Assembly: GCA_035532215.1 (NCBI GenBank)
Contig: DATKRK010000083.1
Span: 15,579-79,578 of the forward strand
Length of the DNA stretch: 64,000 nt
Direction of reading: 5' to 3'
DNA from: JAICIG01 sp035532215
GTDB taxonomy: Bacteria; Planctomycetota; Planctomycetia; Pirellulales; JAICIG01
Shown piece by piece: positions 32,975-42,789 of the stretch. Both the position numbers and the translations under genes were made by a program. Below the pieces are notes generated by a model. The model saw only the letters and a list, made by a program, of their open reading frames with translations, had not been told where the DNA came from and did no database searches. The first letter of the stretch is position 1. Every line of letters starts with the position of its first letter.

Positions 32975-34252
32975 ATGAATAACGAACCCCGAATCGTGCG
33001 ACACCAAACGCCATGGCTGCGGCTGGCCGCGACGTTGGCGGCCGTGCTGCTACTGGCTCGCTCGGCCGACGCATGTTCAGTACCGGTGTTCCGCTACGCG
33101 CTCGAACGCTGGCCGGCCGATTTGTTCGAAGTCGACGTGTTTTATCGCGGTGAGCTAACTCCCGACCAACGGGCGCTGGTTTCGCGGCTCGAAGACCAAT
33201 CGCAGATCAACGGCGGGGCGGTGAACTGGGAAGTCATCCACTGCAATCTCGACGAGCAGCTTGACGAGGATCTGCAGGCGGTCGGCGGTACTCTCGGCGA
33301 CGTCGCGGCGCCGCACGTCGTGCTCCGTCGTCCGGGTGGGCGGCGAGGATCGGCGGTCGTCTGGTCCGGGCCGCTATCGGACGTGAAGCCGTCGCTTTGG
33401 ACCTCTCCGGCGCGGGACGAGCTGATCCAGCGGCTGGCCAGCGGGGATTCGGTCGTCTGGCTCGTGTTTCGCGGCCGCGACGAAGCCGCCTCGCAGCCCC
33501 TCGTCGAGCTGTTGCAGCAACAGTTGCCTGGGCTGGCCGCCGAGATTCCGCTTCCCTCCGGGGTCGGTATGCCGGGGTCGGAGCTGCTAACGAACCTGCC
33601 GCTCGAAGTTCGCTTCTCCGTCCTCGAAGTCGACGGCCAGTCGGCCGACGAAGCGATCTTTCGCAAGCTGGTCGCTCGTGGAGTCCTTGACGACTCGGAC
33701 CATGACGAATCGATCGTGGTTCCCGTCTTCGGTCGCGGGCGGGCGATGACGGCGCTGAAGGCGGAGTCGATCGACGAGGCGCTGCTGGCGGAGTGTTCGG
33801 GATTTCTCTGCGGCGCCTGCTCCTGTCAGGTCAAGCAGTCCAACCCCGGTTTCGATCTGCTGCTAGCCGTCAACTGGGACGAGCGACTGTCGGGCGACCC
33901 CGACATCCCGCTGCAAACGGCGCCAATCCAGCCCGAGGCGGACGCTGGCGACGAACCCAGTGAGCCGACTTATGTTCCCATCCCGGCTGGCCGGAAGGAG
34001 ACCCCGGCGAGCGGAATGAAAAAAGGGGACATTCTACTTTTTCATGAAGCCGAAAAAAGGAGCGATTTGCGCTCCGGAAAAAGTAGAATGTCCCCTTTTT
34101 CTTCCCCGGCGAGCGAACCTCGGAGACCGCCCGTGCTACCCGCCGAAGGCCAGCCAGACCGCACGCTCTATTGGGCAGCCTTGGGCGTCGCCGCCATTGT
34201 CATCGGCGTCGTGCTCGGCTGCCGCCGAACGTCATCGACGAACAGGGAATAG
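32975..34252 (+). CDS. Secreted/membrane-anchored hypothetical protein with an in-frame repeat insertion
   Basis: A 425-residue protein, signal segment about 15-34 (LAATLAAVLLLARSADACS), then a thioredoxin-fold-like region of unclear type, a Cys cluster (SGFLCGACSCQV), a Pro/Glu-rich linker and a C-terminal membrane helix (WAALGVAAIVIGVVLGC). N-terminal CSVPVFRYALERW is a recurrent planctomycete motif of unknown role. Codons for 34 residues in the linker come from a palindromic element flanked by a 12-bp direct repeat. Start ATG 32975 has no strong ribosome site. Confidence 0.75.
   Translation: MNNEPRIVRHQTPWLRLAATLAAVLLLARSADACSVPVFRYALERWPADLFEVDVFYRGELTPDQRALVSRLEDQSQINGGAVNWEVIHCNLDEQLDEDLQAVGGTLGDVAAPHVVLRRPGGRRGSAVVWSGPLSDVKPSLWTSPARDELIQRLASGDSVVWLVFRGRDEAASQPLVELLQQQLPGLAAEIPLPSGVGMPGSELLTNLPLEVRFSVLEVDGQSADEAIFRKLVARGVLDDSDHDESIVVPVFGRGRAMTALKAESIDEALLAECSGFLCGACSCQVKQSNPGFDLLLAVNWDERLSGDPDIPLQTAPIQPEADAGDEPSEPTYVPIPAGRKETPASGMKKGDILLFHEAEKRSDLRSGKSRMSPFSSPASEPRRPPVLPAEGQPDRTLYWAALGVAAIVIGVVLGCRRTSSTNRE
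34002..34115. repeat. REPIN-like inverted-repeat element with 12-bp direct flanks, inserted in frame in a gene
   Basis: Arms GGGGACATTCTACTTTTT (34019-34043) and complement (34077-34100), with an internal GGAGCG/CGCTCC hairpin. CCCCGGCGAGCG occurs on both sides (34002-34013 and 34104-34115). From one flank to the other is 102 bp, exactly 34 codons, so removing one flank and the element restores a continuous frame. This looks like an insertion with target duplication. Confidence 0.85.
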
Positions 34253-34522
34253 TGCAGTATCGCTTTTCCTCCGCCTTTTTAAGTCGTGCTCGCGGCCAAC
34301 ATTCTGGCGAAGGGCACAGCTTCAGAAGTCGGTATTTGCGGCTGCGCTAAGTTCGCCCGCAGACCACAAATCCATGTTGGGCGCCGCTCTTCGCGGGCAC
34401 GCCTTCGCTCTCGCCACGAACGGCCGCGGCACAGTGCCTGCCAACCATCAATCTGCCCCTCGGTTGGGTCCGACCATGATCTTGTCCAGGACGGCCTTGC
34501 GCCGACGCCGCACCAATTCGCA

Positions 34523-35581
34523 CTATGAAAGCTCGTACGTTTCGTACGGATGCTCGCACGGTGTTCCGCGGCTGACGTGCATGCGCTGCTGATCCGGTTC
34601 GATGATGACCGAAAAGACGGTCTGCCAGGAGCCCGTCTGCGGGTCGTCGTTGGGATGACGGCAGATGGAACGCGGATGGCCTTCGTGGTCCTGGAGCGCT
34701 CGTTTCACCGCTTCCAAACCGAGCGGCCCCCCAGCCGCGCTCAGCAGCTTGTCGATTCGCTGCTGCCGAGGATACGACTCGATCAGTTCGGGAAACGCAG
34801 CGTTGACCGCGACCAGTTCCGGATGCTTGCAGTGGTTGGCGTGCGTGAGGCGGCCCTGTTCGCCCGAGAGCACGCGCACGTCGTCCAGCGTGACCTCCAG
34901 ATCGGCCGGCCCCTGGGGCGTGGCGAGCATGATGTTGGCGGGAATCGCGCGCTCGGCGCGGCGCACCTCGTCGATCGCGCCGGCCAGTGAATCCGCTTCG
35001 TAGATGCCGCGCACGGTGAAGTAGTGCGGCACGCCGACTTCGCGGCTGGGCGCCGGCAGCGTGTTGAGGCACAGCCCGATGCCGGCGTCATTGAAGCCGA
35101 TGTAGGCGATCAAGCCCGCCTGAGTGAGGTTCACCAGCGCCGGTTTGCCGCTCGGCTTCCGCGTGAGCACGATCGTGAACGGATCCAGGCCAGGATCGTT
35201 ATCCCAGTTCTGGGCGACGATCGCTCCCTGGGTGGCGATCGCCGTCGAGGCGAGCGAAAGCGCCGTGCAGCCGGCGTCCGCATCGGGGCGAAGCTGGTTG
35301 CGAACCTGCAGCAGCATCAGCTCATCGAACGGCACGCGCGAGCTTTCGGCCATGCCGTGCAGCTCTTCCAGCATCTCCGGGCTGTAGCCGCGTGCAAACT
35401 CCGTGCTGCGCGCCGCGATCGACATTGCGCGCTCGCGCGAGACGCGCATGGTCTTGTTGACTCGCTCCAGGGCAATTTCCGCAAAGCCGCGGATCTCGTC
35501 GCGCGCCGCCTCGCCGAGTTGTCGCCCCATCTCGCGCGGCGAGCCAGTGACGACAACCTCCCGATAACGTGTGTTAGGCAT
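34523..35581 (-). CDS. C45-family autoproteolytic acyltransferase/hydrolase
   Basis: A 352-residue protein of the NTN-hydrolase type, related to isopenicillin N acyltransferase (peptidase C45). The likely nucleophile is Cys105 in the GCTALSL motif, preceded by a prodomain (about 1-104) that is released by self-cleavage in the family; NWDNDPG, NDAGIGLCLNTLP, THANHC and SRGTPCEHPYETYEL are conserved segments. Substrate is unknown; amidohydrolase or acyltransferase activity on small amides is typical. It is single, convergent with the gene before it. Confidence 0.85.
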   Translation of the reverse strand: MPNTRYREVVVTGSPREMGRQLGEAARDEIRGFAEIALERVNKTMRVSRERAMSIAARSTEFARGYSPEMLEELHGMAESSRVPFDELMLLQVRNQLRPDADAGCTALSLASTAIATQGAIVAQNWDNDPGLDPFTIVLTRKPSGKPALVNLTQAGLIAYIGFNDAGIGLCLNTLPAPSREVGVPHYFTVRGIYEADSLAGAIDEVRRAERAIPANIMLATPQGPADLEVTLDDVRVLSGEQGRLTHANHCKHPELVAVNAAFPELIESYPRQQRIDKLLSAAGGPLGLEAVKRALQDHEGHPRSICRHPNDDPQTGSWQTVFSVIIEPDQQRMHVSRGTPCEHPYETYELS

Positions 35582-35846
35582 AAACAGAAAGCTTGGCGGA
35601 ATTGAAGTGGCTGAAATCGAAACGATTCACGCATTCCAAGACGTCACGATCATCGCATCTATTCGTGAACGAAGATGGCATCAGTTATACCGTTCATCCC
35701 TCCCCCTCGTCAGGTATTCCCAGTCACAACCAAACAAAGAACACGAGCGCCGGCACGCTCGGCTTTTCGACCCGCGATCGCATGAATCGACGCCCTGAGG
35801 TGTTGTTCGAAGAGAGTTTTGCACAGGGAGCATGTTGCACGCACCG

Positions 35847-38309
35847 CTAATGATTGAACAGGAACTCGCGGCTGTTACACAGCGCCCAGAGCAGGTCTTC
35901 CAGGCCTTCGCGCGCATTGGGCGCCCCTTGGATGATGCCCAGCCCTTGCTCGATCTCGGTTGCGCTCGGCGGGCGGCAGACGGTCGCCAGATACAGTTGG
36001 GCGATCGCCTCGCGCGGCTCGGTCTTGTTCTGGATCAACTGCGCCAGCCGTCCCTTCTTGTCGGCCAGCTTGCGGTTGATCAATTCGCCGTTGGCGATCT
36101 GCAGCACCTGCGCCAAGTTCGGGTTGACGGTCCGCTCGCACTCGCAGGCGATCACGCGCTGCGGCCGGCCCAGCGTGTCGAGAAAGTAAGAGGCGTAGTT
36201 CGGATCGGGCAGTTCGATGGCCCGCGTCCCCGGCGGCACGCCCGGAAACCTCTCCAGCGTACCGGTGGCGTAGTCGATGGCGTCCATCAGCACCTCGGCG
36301 GGCAGCCGCTTGACGTTGTAGTGCGTGTAGAACCGCGTGTCGGCCGCGGTTTCCGGCGTCGGCGTCGAACTCAACTGGTACACGCGCGAGGTCATGACCA
36401 GCCGCATCAACTTGCGCAGATCGTAACCGCTGGCCGCGAACTCGTCGGACAGCGCGTCGAGTAGTTCGGGGTTGGAAGGCGGGTTGGTCGCGCGCAGATC
36501 GTCGATCGGCTCGACCAGCCCGGAGCCCATCAGGTAGCCCCAGATGCGGTTGACGATGTTGTGGGCGAACAGCCGGTTGTCTCGCGAAGTGAGCCACTCG
36601 GCCAGCAGCCGGCGCGGATCGCGCAGCTGCCCGTCGGCGATCGGCTGGCCCAACAGCGGCGTGGGCTGCATCACGGCGCCGCTGCGCGGATGGCGGATCG
36701 AGCCGCTGCTGTTTACCTTGATGATGGCGTCTCCGCCCAGGCCGCCGAAATCGGTGCTGGGCTTGGAGCCCACGCGCGTGAAGAACGCCGCCAGCCCGTA
36801 ATAATCGGCCTGGCTGTAGACCTCGAACGGATGGTGGTGGCACTTGGCGCACTGCAGTCGCACGCCGAGAAACACCTGCGCGGTCGTCTCGGCCAGGTCG
36901 GTCGGAGTGCGGGCGATCTTATAATAGTTGGCCGGACCGTTCTGATAAATCGAGCCTTCGGCCGTGATGATCTCGCGCACGAACTGATCGACCGGCTTGT
37001 TCTCGCGCAGCGATTGCCGCAGCCAGTTGTACAGCGACCACATGCCCCCTTCGCCAACGTCGTTGCGGTTGTTGCGGATCAGATCGCCCCATTTGAGCGC
37101 CCAATAGGCGCTCCACTCGTTGACGAACAAGTCTCGCTGCGGGTCGCCGGTCAGCCCGAGCAATTCATCGACGAGCGCTGTCCGCTTGTTCGCATCGGTC
37201 GAAGCGACGAACGAGGCGATTCGCTCGGGCCTAGGCAGCGTGCCGATGGCGTCGAGATAAGCGCGGCGAATGAACTGTTCGTCGCTACACAGGCCGGCGG
37301 GCGTCAATCCCAGGCGTTGCCAGCGAGCCATGACTTTTTCATCCACCACGTTGAGCGGCTGAAAGCCGGCCAGATCGACGGAATCGTGATAGGGCGAGAC
37401 GACGTGCGAGACGATCGCCTGGCCTTGATAACGAATCATCACCGCGGCCTGGCCGTGCCCGACGGCCGTGACGTAGCCGGTCGGGTCGACCTTCGCCACG
37501 CCGTCGCCCAGGCTGTCGAACTTAGCCCGATGCGTGACGTCGCGAACGGAGCCGTCGCTGTAACGGGCGACCGCGCGCAACTGTTGCCCTTGGCCGACGC
37601 GATAAATCTGTTCGGTCGGCGAAACCGTCAGCTCGACGATTTCGGCTTCCTGCTTGAGCGGAGCGGGAGCGCCGCATGCGACCCAGGCCGCCAGCGTCTG
37701 GTATTCGTCGGAACCCGGTTCAATCCGACGGCCGCCGCCGTGGCTGATGCTCATGGTCGCTTTGCGCAAAAAGAGACTGTCTTCGGGAACCAGCCGCGAG
37801 ATGCGGCGCTGGCTCCACTCGCGCGCTAACTCCGGAAAGTCCTCCTCGGGAGCGAACCCCAGCAGCGAGAGCTTGAAGCCGCCTTGTCCATACTGTGCCG
37901 CATGGCAGGCGCCTTGGCTGCAGCCCGCCTTGTTGAACACAGGCAGTACATCTTCGCGAAAACTGGCGACCGGCTCGGGCGCGACCCCTTCCGCCTCAAT
38001 CGGCACGTCGACCGCGCCGGAACTATGCTGTACGTGCACCACGGTCTTGCCGGCGGCCAGCGGCGTGACTTTGCCGCGGGCATCGACCTCGACGATCTGC
38101 GGCGCGGCGCTCACGTATTGAGTCTGACGGGTGGCATCGACCGGGCGGCCCGCTGCATCGGCGGTCACGCGCAACTGCAGCCGGGCAAAGTTGCCGACGA
38201 GCCTTGCCTCGCGCGGCTCCACTTCGATCGCTGCCGCCGACGAGGCCCAGACAGTCGAGCAAACGAGAGCGAGAACGACCGAGAACAGGCACGGCGTGAT
38301 GCGGCGCAT
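35847..38309 (-). CDS. DUF1549/DUF1553 secreted cytochrome protein with bacterial Ig-like domains
   Basis: An 820-residue protein with a signal peptide (about 1-26). Next come a Big2-like domain (VEPREARLVG), a cytochrome-like region with CSQGACH (Cys130-His136, a CxxxxCH variant), a second Big2-like domain (TVSPTEQIYRVG), then DUF1549 and DUF1553. CAKCH (487-491) is a classic haem c site. Such PSCyt2/PSD proteins are secreted in planctomycetes with DUF1501 partners; their function is not known. I chose the ATG at 38309 because it precedes the signal peptide; a TTG 39 bases upstream is a worse start. The DUF1501 partner is divergent. Confidence 0.9.
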   Translation of the reverse strand: MRRITPCLFSVVLALVCSTVWASSAAAIEVEPREARLVGNFARLQLRVTADAAGRPVDATRQTQYVSAAPQIVEVDARGKVTPLAAGKTVVHVQHSSGAVDVPIEAEGVAPEPVASFREDVLPVFNKAGCSQGACHAAQYGQGGFKLSLLGFAPEEDFPELAREWSQRRISRLVPEDSLFLRKATMSISHGGGRRIEPGSDEYQTLAAWVACGAPAPLKQEAEIVELTVSPTEQIYRVGQGQQLRAVARYSDGSVRDVTHRAKFDSLGDGVAKVDPTGYVTAVGHGQAAVMIRYQGQAIVSHVVSPYHDSVDLAGFQPLNVVDEKVMARWQRLGLTPAGLCSDEQFIRRAYLDAIGTLPRPERIASFVASTDANKRTALVDELLGLTGDPQRDLFVNEWSAYWALKWGDLIRNNRNDVGEGGMWSLYNWLRQSLRENKPVDQFVREIITAEGSIYQNGPANYYKIARTPTDLAETTAQVFLGVRLQCAKCHHHPFEVYSQADYYGLAAFFTRVGSKPSTDFGGLGGDAIIKVNSSGSIRHPRSGAVMQPTPLLGQPIADGQLRDPRRLLAEWLTSRDNRLFAHNIVNRIWGYLMGSGLVEPIDDLRATNPPSNPELLDALSDEFAASGYDLRKLMRLVMTSRVYQLSSTPTPETAADTRFYTHYNVKRLPAEVLMDAIDYATGTLERFPGVPPGTRAIELPDPNYASYFLDTLGRPQRVIACECERTVNPNLAQVLQIANGELINRKLADKKGRLAQLIQNKTEPREAIAQLYLATVCRPPSATEIEQGLGIIQGAPNAREGLEDLLWALCNSREFLFNH

Positions 38310-38629
38310 GCGGCAAGCTTCCGTGGTAGGCGGGCAGTTGACTGGCAAAGATCGGAGCGAGTGCCGGCGGGTTTACAGCATCCCGCTTCGACAGGTTCAT
38401 TCTAGGTGTCGTCACTGCAAGGCACAACGCTGCTGTGGACCTCAGCGAGATGCCAGTGCGCCGTTGCCACAGCCACGGCCCGTCGCGGCCCGTCGCAGGC
38501 CGATGACTTTGAAGAGAGCTTGCCGAGATCTGTTGGCTCGCCCGCCAATGAACCATTACAATTATGTCTGCCCTCTGCTCTGCGGCCCGGGATGGCCGCT
38601 TGCCCCGCCATATCAAAAGGATCCCAACC

Positions 38630-39961
38630 GTGTTGAAGCTCTATCCCCAACGCGCTAGCAACTGCGAACAAGCCTCGCGGCGGCAATTCATGCTTGAAGT
38701 CGGCAGCCTCGCGGGCCTGGGTTTGTCGCTCGACGTTCTGTTGCGAGCCAAAGCCGCTCAGGCCTCAACCGGTCCGGCCCGGGCAAGCGAAACGAACTGC
38801 ATTCTGATCTGGACTCGCGGCGGCACCAGCCATCATGACACGCTCGACCCCAAGCCGGAGGCGCCGCCCGAGGTCCGCGGCGATTTCGGCGTGATCGATA
38901 CGGCTCTGACCGGCATCAAGTTCTCCGACCAGATGCCGAACTTCGCCAAGCAACTCGGCCGCTACTCGCTGATGCGGAACCTCAACCCGCAGAACGGCAG
39001 CCATGCCACGGCCGACGCCATTATGATGTCGGGCAAACGGTTCAACCCGGCCATTACGTATCCTTGCTTCGGTTCGGTCGTCGCCAAGGAGAAGGGCAAT
39101 CGCAACAACTTGCCGCCGTTCGTGCAGATCGGGAACAACGTCGATCGCCGTTTTGGCGGCGGCTTAGGCGGCTATCTGGGCATTGCCTACAACGCCTTCG
39201 AATTGCCGGGCGACCCGAGCGACAAGAACTTCACTGTCCGCGACGTCACGCCGCCCAGCGGCATCAGCCTGGCACGAATCGACCGGCGCCGCGAGGCGCT
39301 CAAGACGATCGACCGGCTGCAGCGAGACCTGGAAGTTCAGCCCGACGCTTTGAAGGCGATGGACGAATACTACGAAAACGCCTTCAACATGATCACGGCG
39401 CCTTCCACGCAAAAGGCGTTCGACCTGGGGCTCGAAGATCCGCGCATCCGCGAGTTCTATGGCGAACACAACCTGGGCCAGAGCTGTCTACTGGCCCGGC
39501 GGCTGATCGAAGCGGGCACGCGGTTCGTCACCGTGACCAGCGGCGGCTGGGACACGCACCAAAATAACTTCACCGGGCTAAAGAAGCTGTTGCCGCCGTT
39601 GGACCAGGCGTTCCCCGCCTTGCTCGAGGACTTGGAGCAACGCGGCCTGCTGGAAACGACGCTGGTCGTCTGGATGACCGACTTTGGCCGCACGCCGGTC
39701 GTCAACTCGGCGGCCGGCCGCGATCACTGGTCGACCGCCAGCGTGCTGTGCATGGCCGGCGCCGGGACCCCGGCGGGCACGGCGCTCGGCAAGACTGACG
39801 ATACCGGCGCCAAACCGGTCGACCACGAATATTATCCGCAGGACGTGGCGGCCACCGTCTACGCCAAGCTGGGCATTCCGCTCGATACGACGCACCATGC
39901 TCCCGACGGCCGGCCGATGCGGCTCTGCGAAGGACGCGTAATCCCCGAGTTGATGAGCTGA
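38630..39961 (+). CDS. DUF1501 (sulfatase-like) secreted protein
   Basis: A 443-residue DUF1501 protein starting at a GTG behind an AAAAGGA ribosome site. The N-terminus has a Tat-like motif, SRRQFML (16-22), with a hydrophobic stretch. Alkaline-phosphatase-like motifs are seen: ILIWTRGGTSHHDTLDP, NGSHATADAIM, TSGGWDTHQNNF, WMTDFGRTP. DUF1501 proteins are putative sulfatase/phosphatase-fold partners of DUF1549/DUF1553 proteins, with unknown substrate. The adjacent gene, 6 bases downstream, is a PPC-domain protein, the usual trio. Confidence 0.92.
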   Translation: MLKLYPQRASNCEQASRRQFMLEVGSLAGLGLSLDVLLRAKAAQASTGPARASETNCILIWTRGGTSHHDTLDPKPEAPPEVRGDFGVIDTALTGIKFSDQMPNFAKQLGRYSLMRNLNPQNGSHATADAIMMSGKRFNPAITYPCFGSVVAKEKGNRNNLPPFVQIGNNVDRRFGGGLGGYLGIAYNAFELPGDPSDKNFTVRDVTPPSGISLARIDRRREALKTIDRLQRDLEVQPDALKAMDEYYENAFNMITAPSTQKAFDLGLEDPRIREFYGEHNLGQSCLLARRLIEAGTRFVTVTSGGWDTHQNNFTGLKKLLPPLDQAFPALLEDLEQRGLLETTLVVWMTDFGRTPVVNSAAGRDHWSTASVLCMAGAGTPAGTALGKTDDTGAKPVDHEYYPQDVAATVYAKLGIPLDTTHHAPDGRPMRLCEGRVIPELMS

Positions 39962-39967
39962 CGCGCG

Positions 39968-42139
39968 ATGATGAAACGCCGCTTCTTGTTTCTTGCCGTC
40001 CTGTCGCTCTTTTCGTTGGGCATTGTTTCCGCCGCGCAGGGCGCCGTAGGCTTCCGCCAGTTGACAGCCACCTACCCTGCGGCCGTCCAGCGCGGCACGA
40101 AGGCCACGGTGACGGTTCGCTCGAACTTCACGCTCGACGGCGCCTACTCGGTGTTGTTCGATGAGCCAGGCGTGGTGATGACTTACGCCGAGGAAAAGCC
40201 GATCGAGGCGCCCCTCACGGGGCGCGGTCGACCGGGCACGCCATTTCATTTTCAGGTCGATGTGCCGGCCAATCAGCCTTCGCGCGTGTACGAGTTTCGC
40301 GTCGCCACCCCGCAGGCCGTCTCCAGCGTCGGGCATTTGCTGGTGACCGATTTTCGGGTACTTGAAGAACAGAAAGAAGAAAACGGCACGGCGGCGACGG
40401 CGCAGACTTTTGCGCTGCCGGCGGCGCTGTGCGGGCAGTGCGAAAAGAGCGAAGACGTCGACTGCTACCGCTTCTCGGGCAAGGCGGGCGACGAAGCGGT
40501 GTTTCAGATTTACGCCCAACGCGTGACCACGGCCATTCACGATATGGTCGCCCGCGGCGGCAACTACTTGATGGATCCCATCCTCACGCTGTTCGGACCG
40601 ACCGGCCAGGTCGTGGCTCAGAACGACAATTATTTTGGCGGCGATTCGCTTCTGGCCTGCAAGCTGCCGGCCGACGGCGAATACGTGCTCGAAGTTCGCG
40701 ACAGCCGCTACATCGGCGATTTTCGCTACACCTACTGCGTCGAAGCAGCGAACCGGCCGCTGGCGATTGCCACGTTTCCGCTGGCGGTCGAACGCGGCAA
40801 GAGCACGACGGCCGAACTGATGGGGCCCTTCTGCGAGCAACTCGGCAAAGTCGAGCTGACGGCCGCCGCCGACGCGGCGTCGGGCTGGAAGAGCACGCGG
40901 TTCAACACGTCGCGGGGCGAAACCAATCTTGTCGAGATGCTCGTCAGCGAGTATGCAGAGATTCTCGCGCCGGCCGATCATCATTCGCCGGGCGCTGCAG
41001 CGGCGCTCGCGCTGCCGACCGGCGTCAGCGGTCGGCTGGCTGCGCAGGACGAGGCGCATTACTACGCCTTCGACGCCAAGCAGGGCGCCTACTATCTATT
41101 CGAGATCGAGTCGCACCGCCGCTCGTTGCCGCTCGACGCCGTGCTGGAGATTTACGATGCAGCCGGCAAGAAACTCGCGGAAGCCGACGATCAGCAGTTT
41201 AGCAAGGATCCGCAACTGTACTTTCAGGCGCCGGCCGACGGACGGTTCACCGTCTGCATCCGCGATCTGCACGGCCGCGGCGGTCCGGCCTTCGCCTATC
41301 ATCTGCGCGCCGAGCCGGCCGGGCCGGATTTCGAACTGCAGGGCGAATACTACTATGCCATGCTCGCGCCCGGCACGCGCATGCTCTGGTTCGTCAGGCT
41401 CAATCGCCTCAACGGCTTCACCGGGCCGGTGCGGATCGACGTCGAGGGGTTGCCCGCCGGCGTGTCGTTCACGCCCGTCGCCATTCCCGAGGGGATGACC
41501 CAATGCAGCCTCGTTCTCTCCTGCGCGGCAGACGCCCCGCGGGGCGCCTCGCTGGTGCATGTCGTCGGCCAGGCCGAGGCGCCGGGGCCGGAAGGCGATT
41601 TGCGTCCGATCGTGCATCGCGGCCGCGTCACGTGCGAGCTGCAATCGCAAGGAGGCGGTCAGGCGCGCTGGCCGATCGCCACGCAGCTTGTCGGCGTCGT
41701 CGATAAGCTCGATCTCGTGAAAGTGGAAGCCGCGCCGAAAGAAATCACGCTGGCGCCCGGGGGCAAAGCCGAGTTCAGCGTCCGCATCGAGCGGAACGAA
41801 GGCTTTACCGATCCCGTCACGCTCGACATGGCCTTCGTCTACTTCACCACGAAGTTCGGCGAGCAACTGCCGCCGGGCGTCACGATGGGCAAGGCCAGCA
41901 AGGCCCGTCTGACCGGCGACGTACTGGAAGGCAAGATCGTACTGGAAGCTGCGGACAATGCCGTGCCCGTCGAGCGTTTGCCGATCGCGGCGCTCGCTTC
42001 CGTCTCCATCAGCTTTTCCATCAATACGATGTATGCCTCGAACCCCGTCTATCTGACGGTCGCCCCCGCCTCGGCGAAACCCGCGGCCGCCGAAACCGCC
42101 GCGGCGGTCGAAGCGGCGGCTGGCGAGGGGAAGAAGTAG
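39968..42139 (+). CDS. Secreted PPC-domain protein associated with DUF1501
   Basis: A 723-residue protein with a signal peptide (MMKRRFLFLAVLSLFSLGIVSAAQG). It has several beta-rich domains of the bacterial pre-peptidase C-terminal (PPC) type: CEKSEDVDCYRFSGKAGDEAVFQIYA, YFGGDSLLACKLPADGEYVLEVRD, and AAQDEAHYYAFDAKQGAYYLFEIE near 340. Other parts look like Ig/cohesin-like repeats. PPC domains serve secretion or binding rather than catalysis. It is 6 bases after the DUF1501 gene and likely co-transcribed. The C-terminal tail is Ala/Glu-rich. Confidence 0.85.
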   Translation: MMKRRFLFLAVLSLFSLGIVSAAQGAVGFRQLTATYPAAVQRGTKATVTVRSNFTLDGAYSVLFDEPGVVMTYAEEKPIEAPLTGRGRPGTPFHFQVDVPANQPSRVYEFRVATPQAVSSVGHLLVTDFRVLEEQKEENGTAATAQTFALPAALCGQCEKSEDVDCYRFSGKAGDEAVFQIYAQRVTTAIHDMVARGGNYLMDPILTLFGPTGQVVAQNDNYFGGDSLLACKLPADGEYVLEVRDSRYIGDFRYTYCVEAANRPLAIATFPLAVERGKSTTAELMGPFCEQLGKVELTAAADAASGWKSTRFNTSRGETNLVEMLVSEYAEILAPADHHSPGAAAALALPTGVSGRLAAQDEAHYYAFDAKQGAYYLFEIESHRRSLPLDAVLEIYDAAGKKLAEADDQQFSKDPQLYFQAPADGRFTVCIRDLHGRGGPAFAYHLRAEPAGPDFELQGEYYYAMLAPGTRMLWFVRLNRLNGFTGPVRIDVEGLPAGVSFTPVAIPEGMTQCSLVLSCAADAPRGASLVHVVGQAEAPGPEGDLRPIVHRGRVTCELQSQGGGQARWPIATQLVGVVDKLDLVKVEAAPKEITLAPGGKAEFSVRIERNEGFTDPVTLDMAFVYFTTKFGEQLPPGVTMGKASKARLTGDVLEGKIVLEAADNAVPVERLPIAALASVSISFSINTMYASNPVYLTVAPASAKPAAAETAAAVEAAAGEGKK

Positions 42140-42159
42140 CAGGGCAGTCGCCAAGCGCG

Positions 42160-42500
42160 GACAAGAATAGCGATTTACTCTGCGCGGTCTGTATGTCCGC
42201 ATCGGCTTGTTGAGAATTGCCGAGCGCCCTGAAAACTTTTCCGCGAGCACAATAGGCTTCGGAGCTTTGCGGGGAGAGCCGCAGATATTCGTTTAGGTCC
42301 GACACGGCCTTCTCATACTCCCCGAGCGCGCTCCAAGCAGATCCTCGGTTCCAGATCGCGACAGTGTCCAGCGGATCGAGCGAGATTGCTTTCGAGAGAT
42401 CCGCAACTGCCGCCTGATACTCTCCTTTTATCGCCTTGATCGAGCCCCTCGTTCGATAAGCATCGAGGATTAAATAACCTCCCAAATTCGGGCAAAGTCG
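42160..42500 (-). pseudogene. Fragment of a TPR protein
   Basis: On the minus strand this DNA encodes about three TPR units (AYRTRGSIKAIKGEYQAAVADLSKAISLDP, AIWNRGSAWSALGEYEKAVSDL, AYCARGKVFRALGNSQQADADI). The frame continues into the antisense of the PPC gene with no natural end, and its N-terminus begins inside the inverted-repeat element at 42459-42569. It is therefore cut off at one end by the element and lacks a sensible start; a remnant rather than a working gene. Confidence 0.6.
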
Positions 42501-42569
42501 CCGCAAATCCGCCCCACTATTGGGGTTCCGAGCGGGTGTGTATAGGGAAGTTATTTAATCCTCGATGCT
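42459..42569. repeat. MITE-like element with 25-bp inverted repeats
   Basis: AGCATCGAGGATTAAATAAC (42459-42478) and its exact complement (42550-42569) bound a 111-bp unit; the match extends 5 more bases with one mismatch. It carries no gene. It interrupts the TPR fragment. It has the form of a miniature inverted-repeat element or a solo pair of transposon ends. Confidence 0.75.
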
Positions 42570-42570
42570 A

Positions 42571-42747
42571 AGTTCGAGTTTCGCACTTTTTGCTAGCACG
42601 CAAAATGCCCGAATTTCGGGTGATTTCGATTGTTTTGCCACCCTTCAACGAATTTCTGCGACCCCTGAAAGAGCATCGAGTCCCCGAATTGCGTGAAATC
42701 ACGGCGGACACTGGGCTTCGCGATCGAAAAAGTGCGAAAGTCGAACT
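42571..42747. repeat. Second inverted-repeat element abutting the first
   Basis: The left end (42571-42591) reads agttcga-g-tttcgcacttttt and the right end (42727-42747) is its complement with one mismatch in 21. The 177-bp unit encodes nothing recognisable. It begins 2 bases after the first element. Confidence 0.7.
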
Positions 42748-42789
42748 AAGAATTCATGCACCGCCGCCGCCTTCTGGTTTTGAAGGTGC

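Noticed and set aside
34253..34522. Small gene between the secreted protein and the C45 hydrolase
   Set aside because: Open frames lack ribosome sites and any family similarity; it is convergent intergenic DNA.
35582..35846. Short ORFs upstream of the C45 hydrolase
   Set aside because: No ribosome site and no coding-like composition; likely the promoter of the minus-strand gene.
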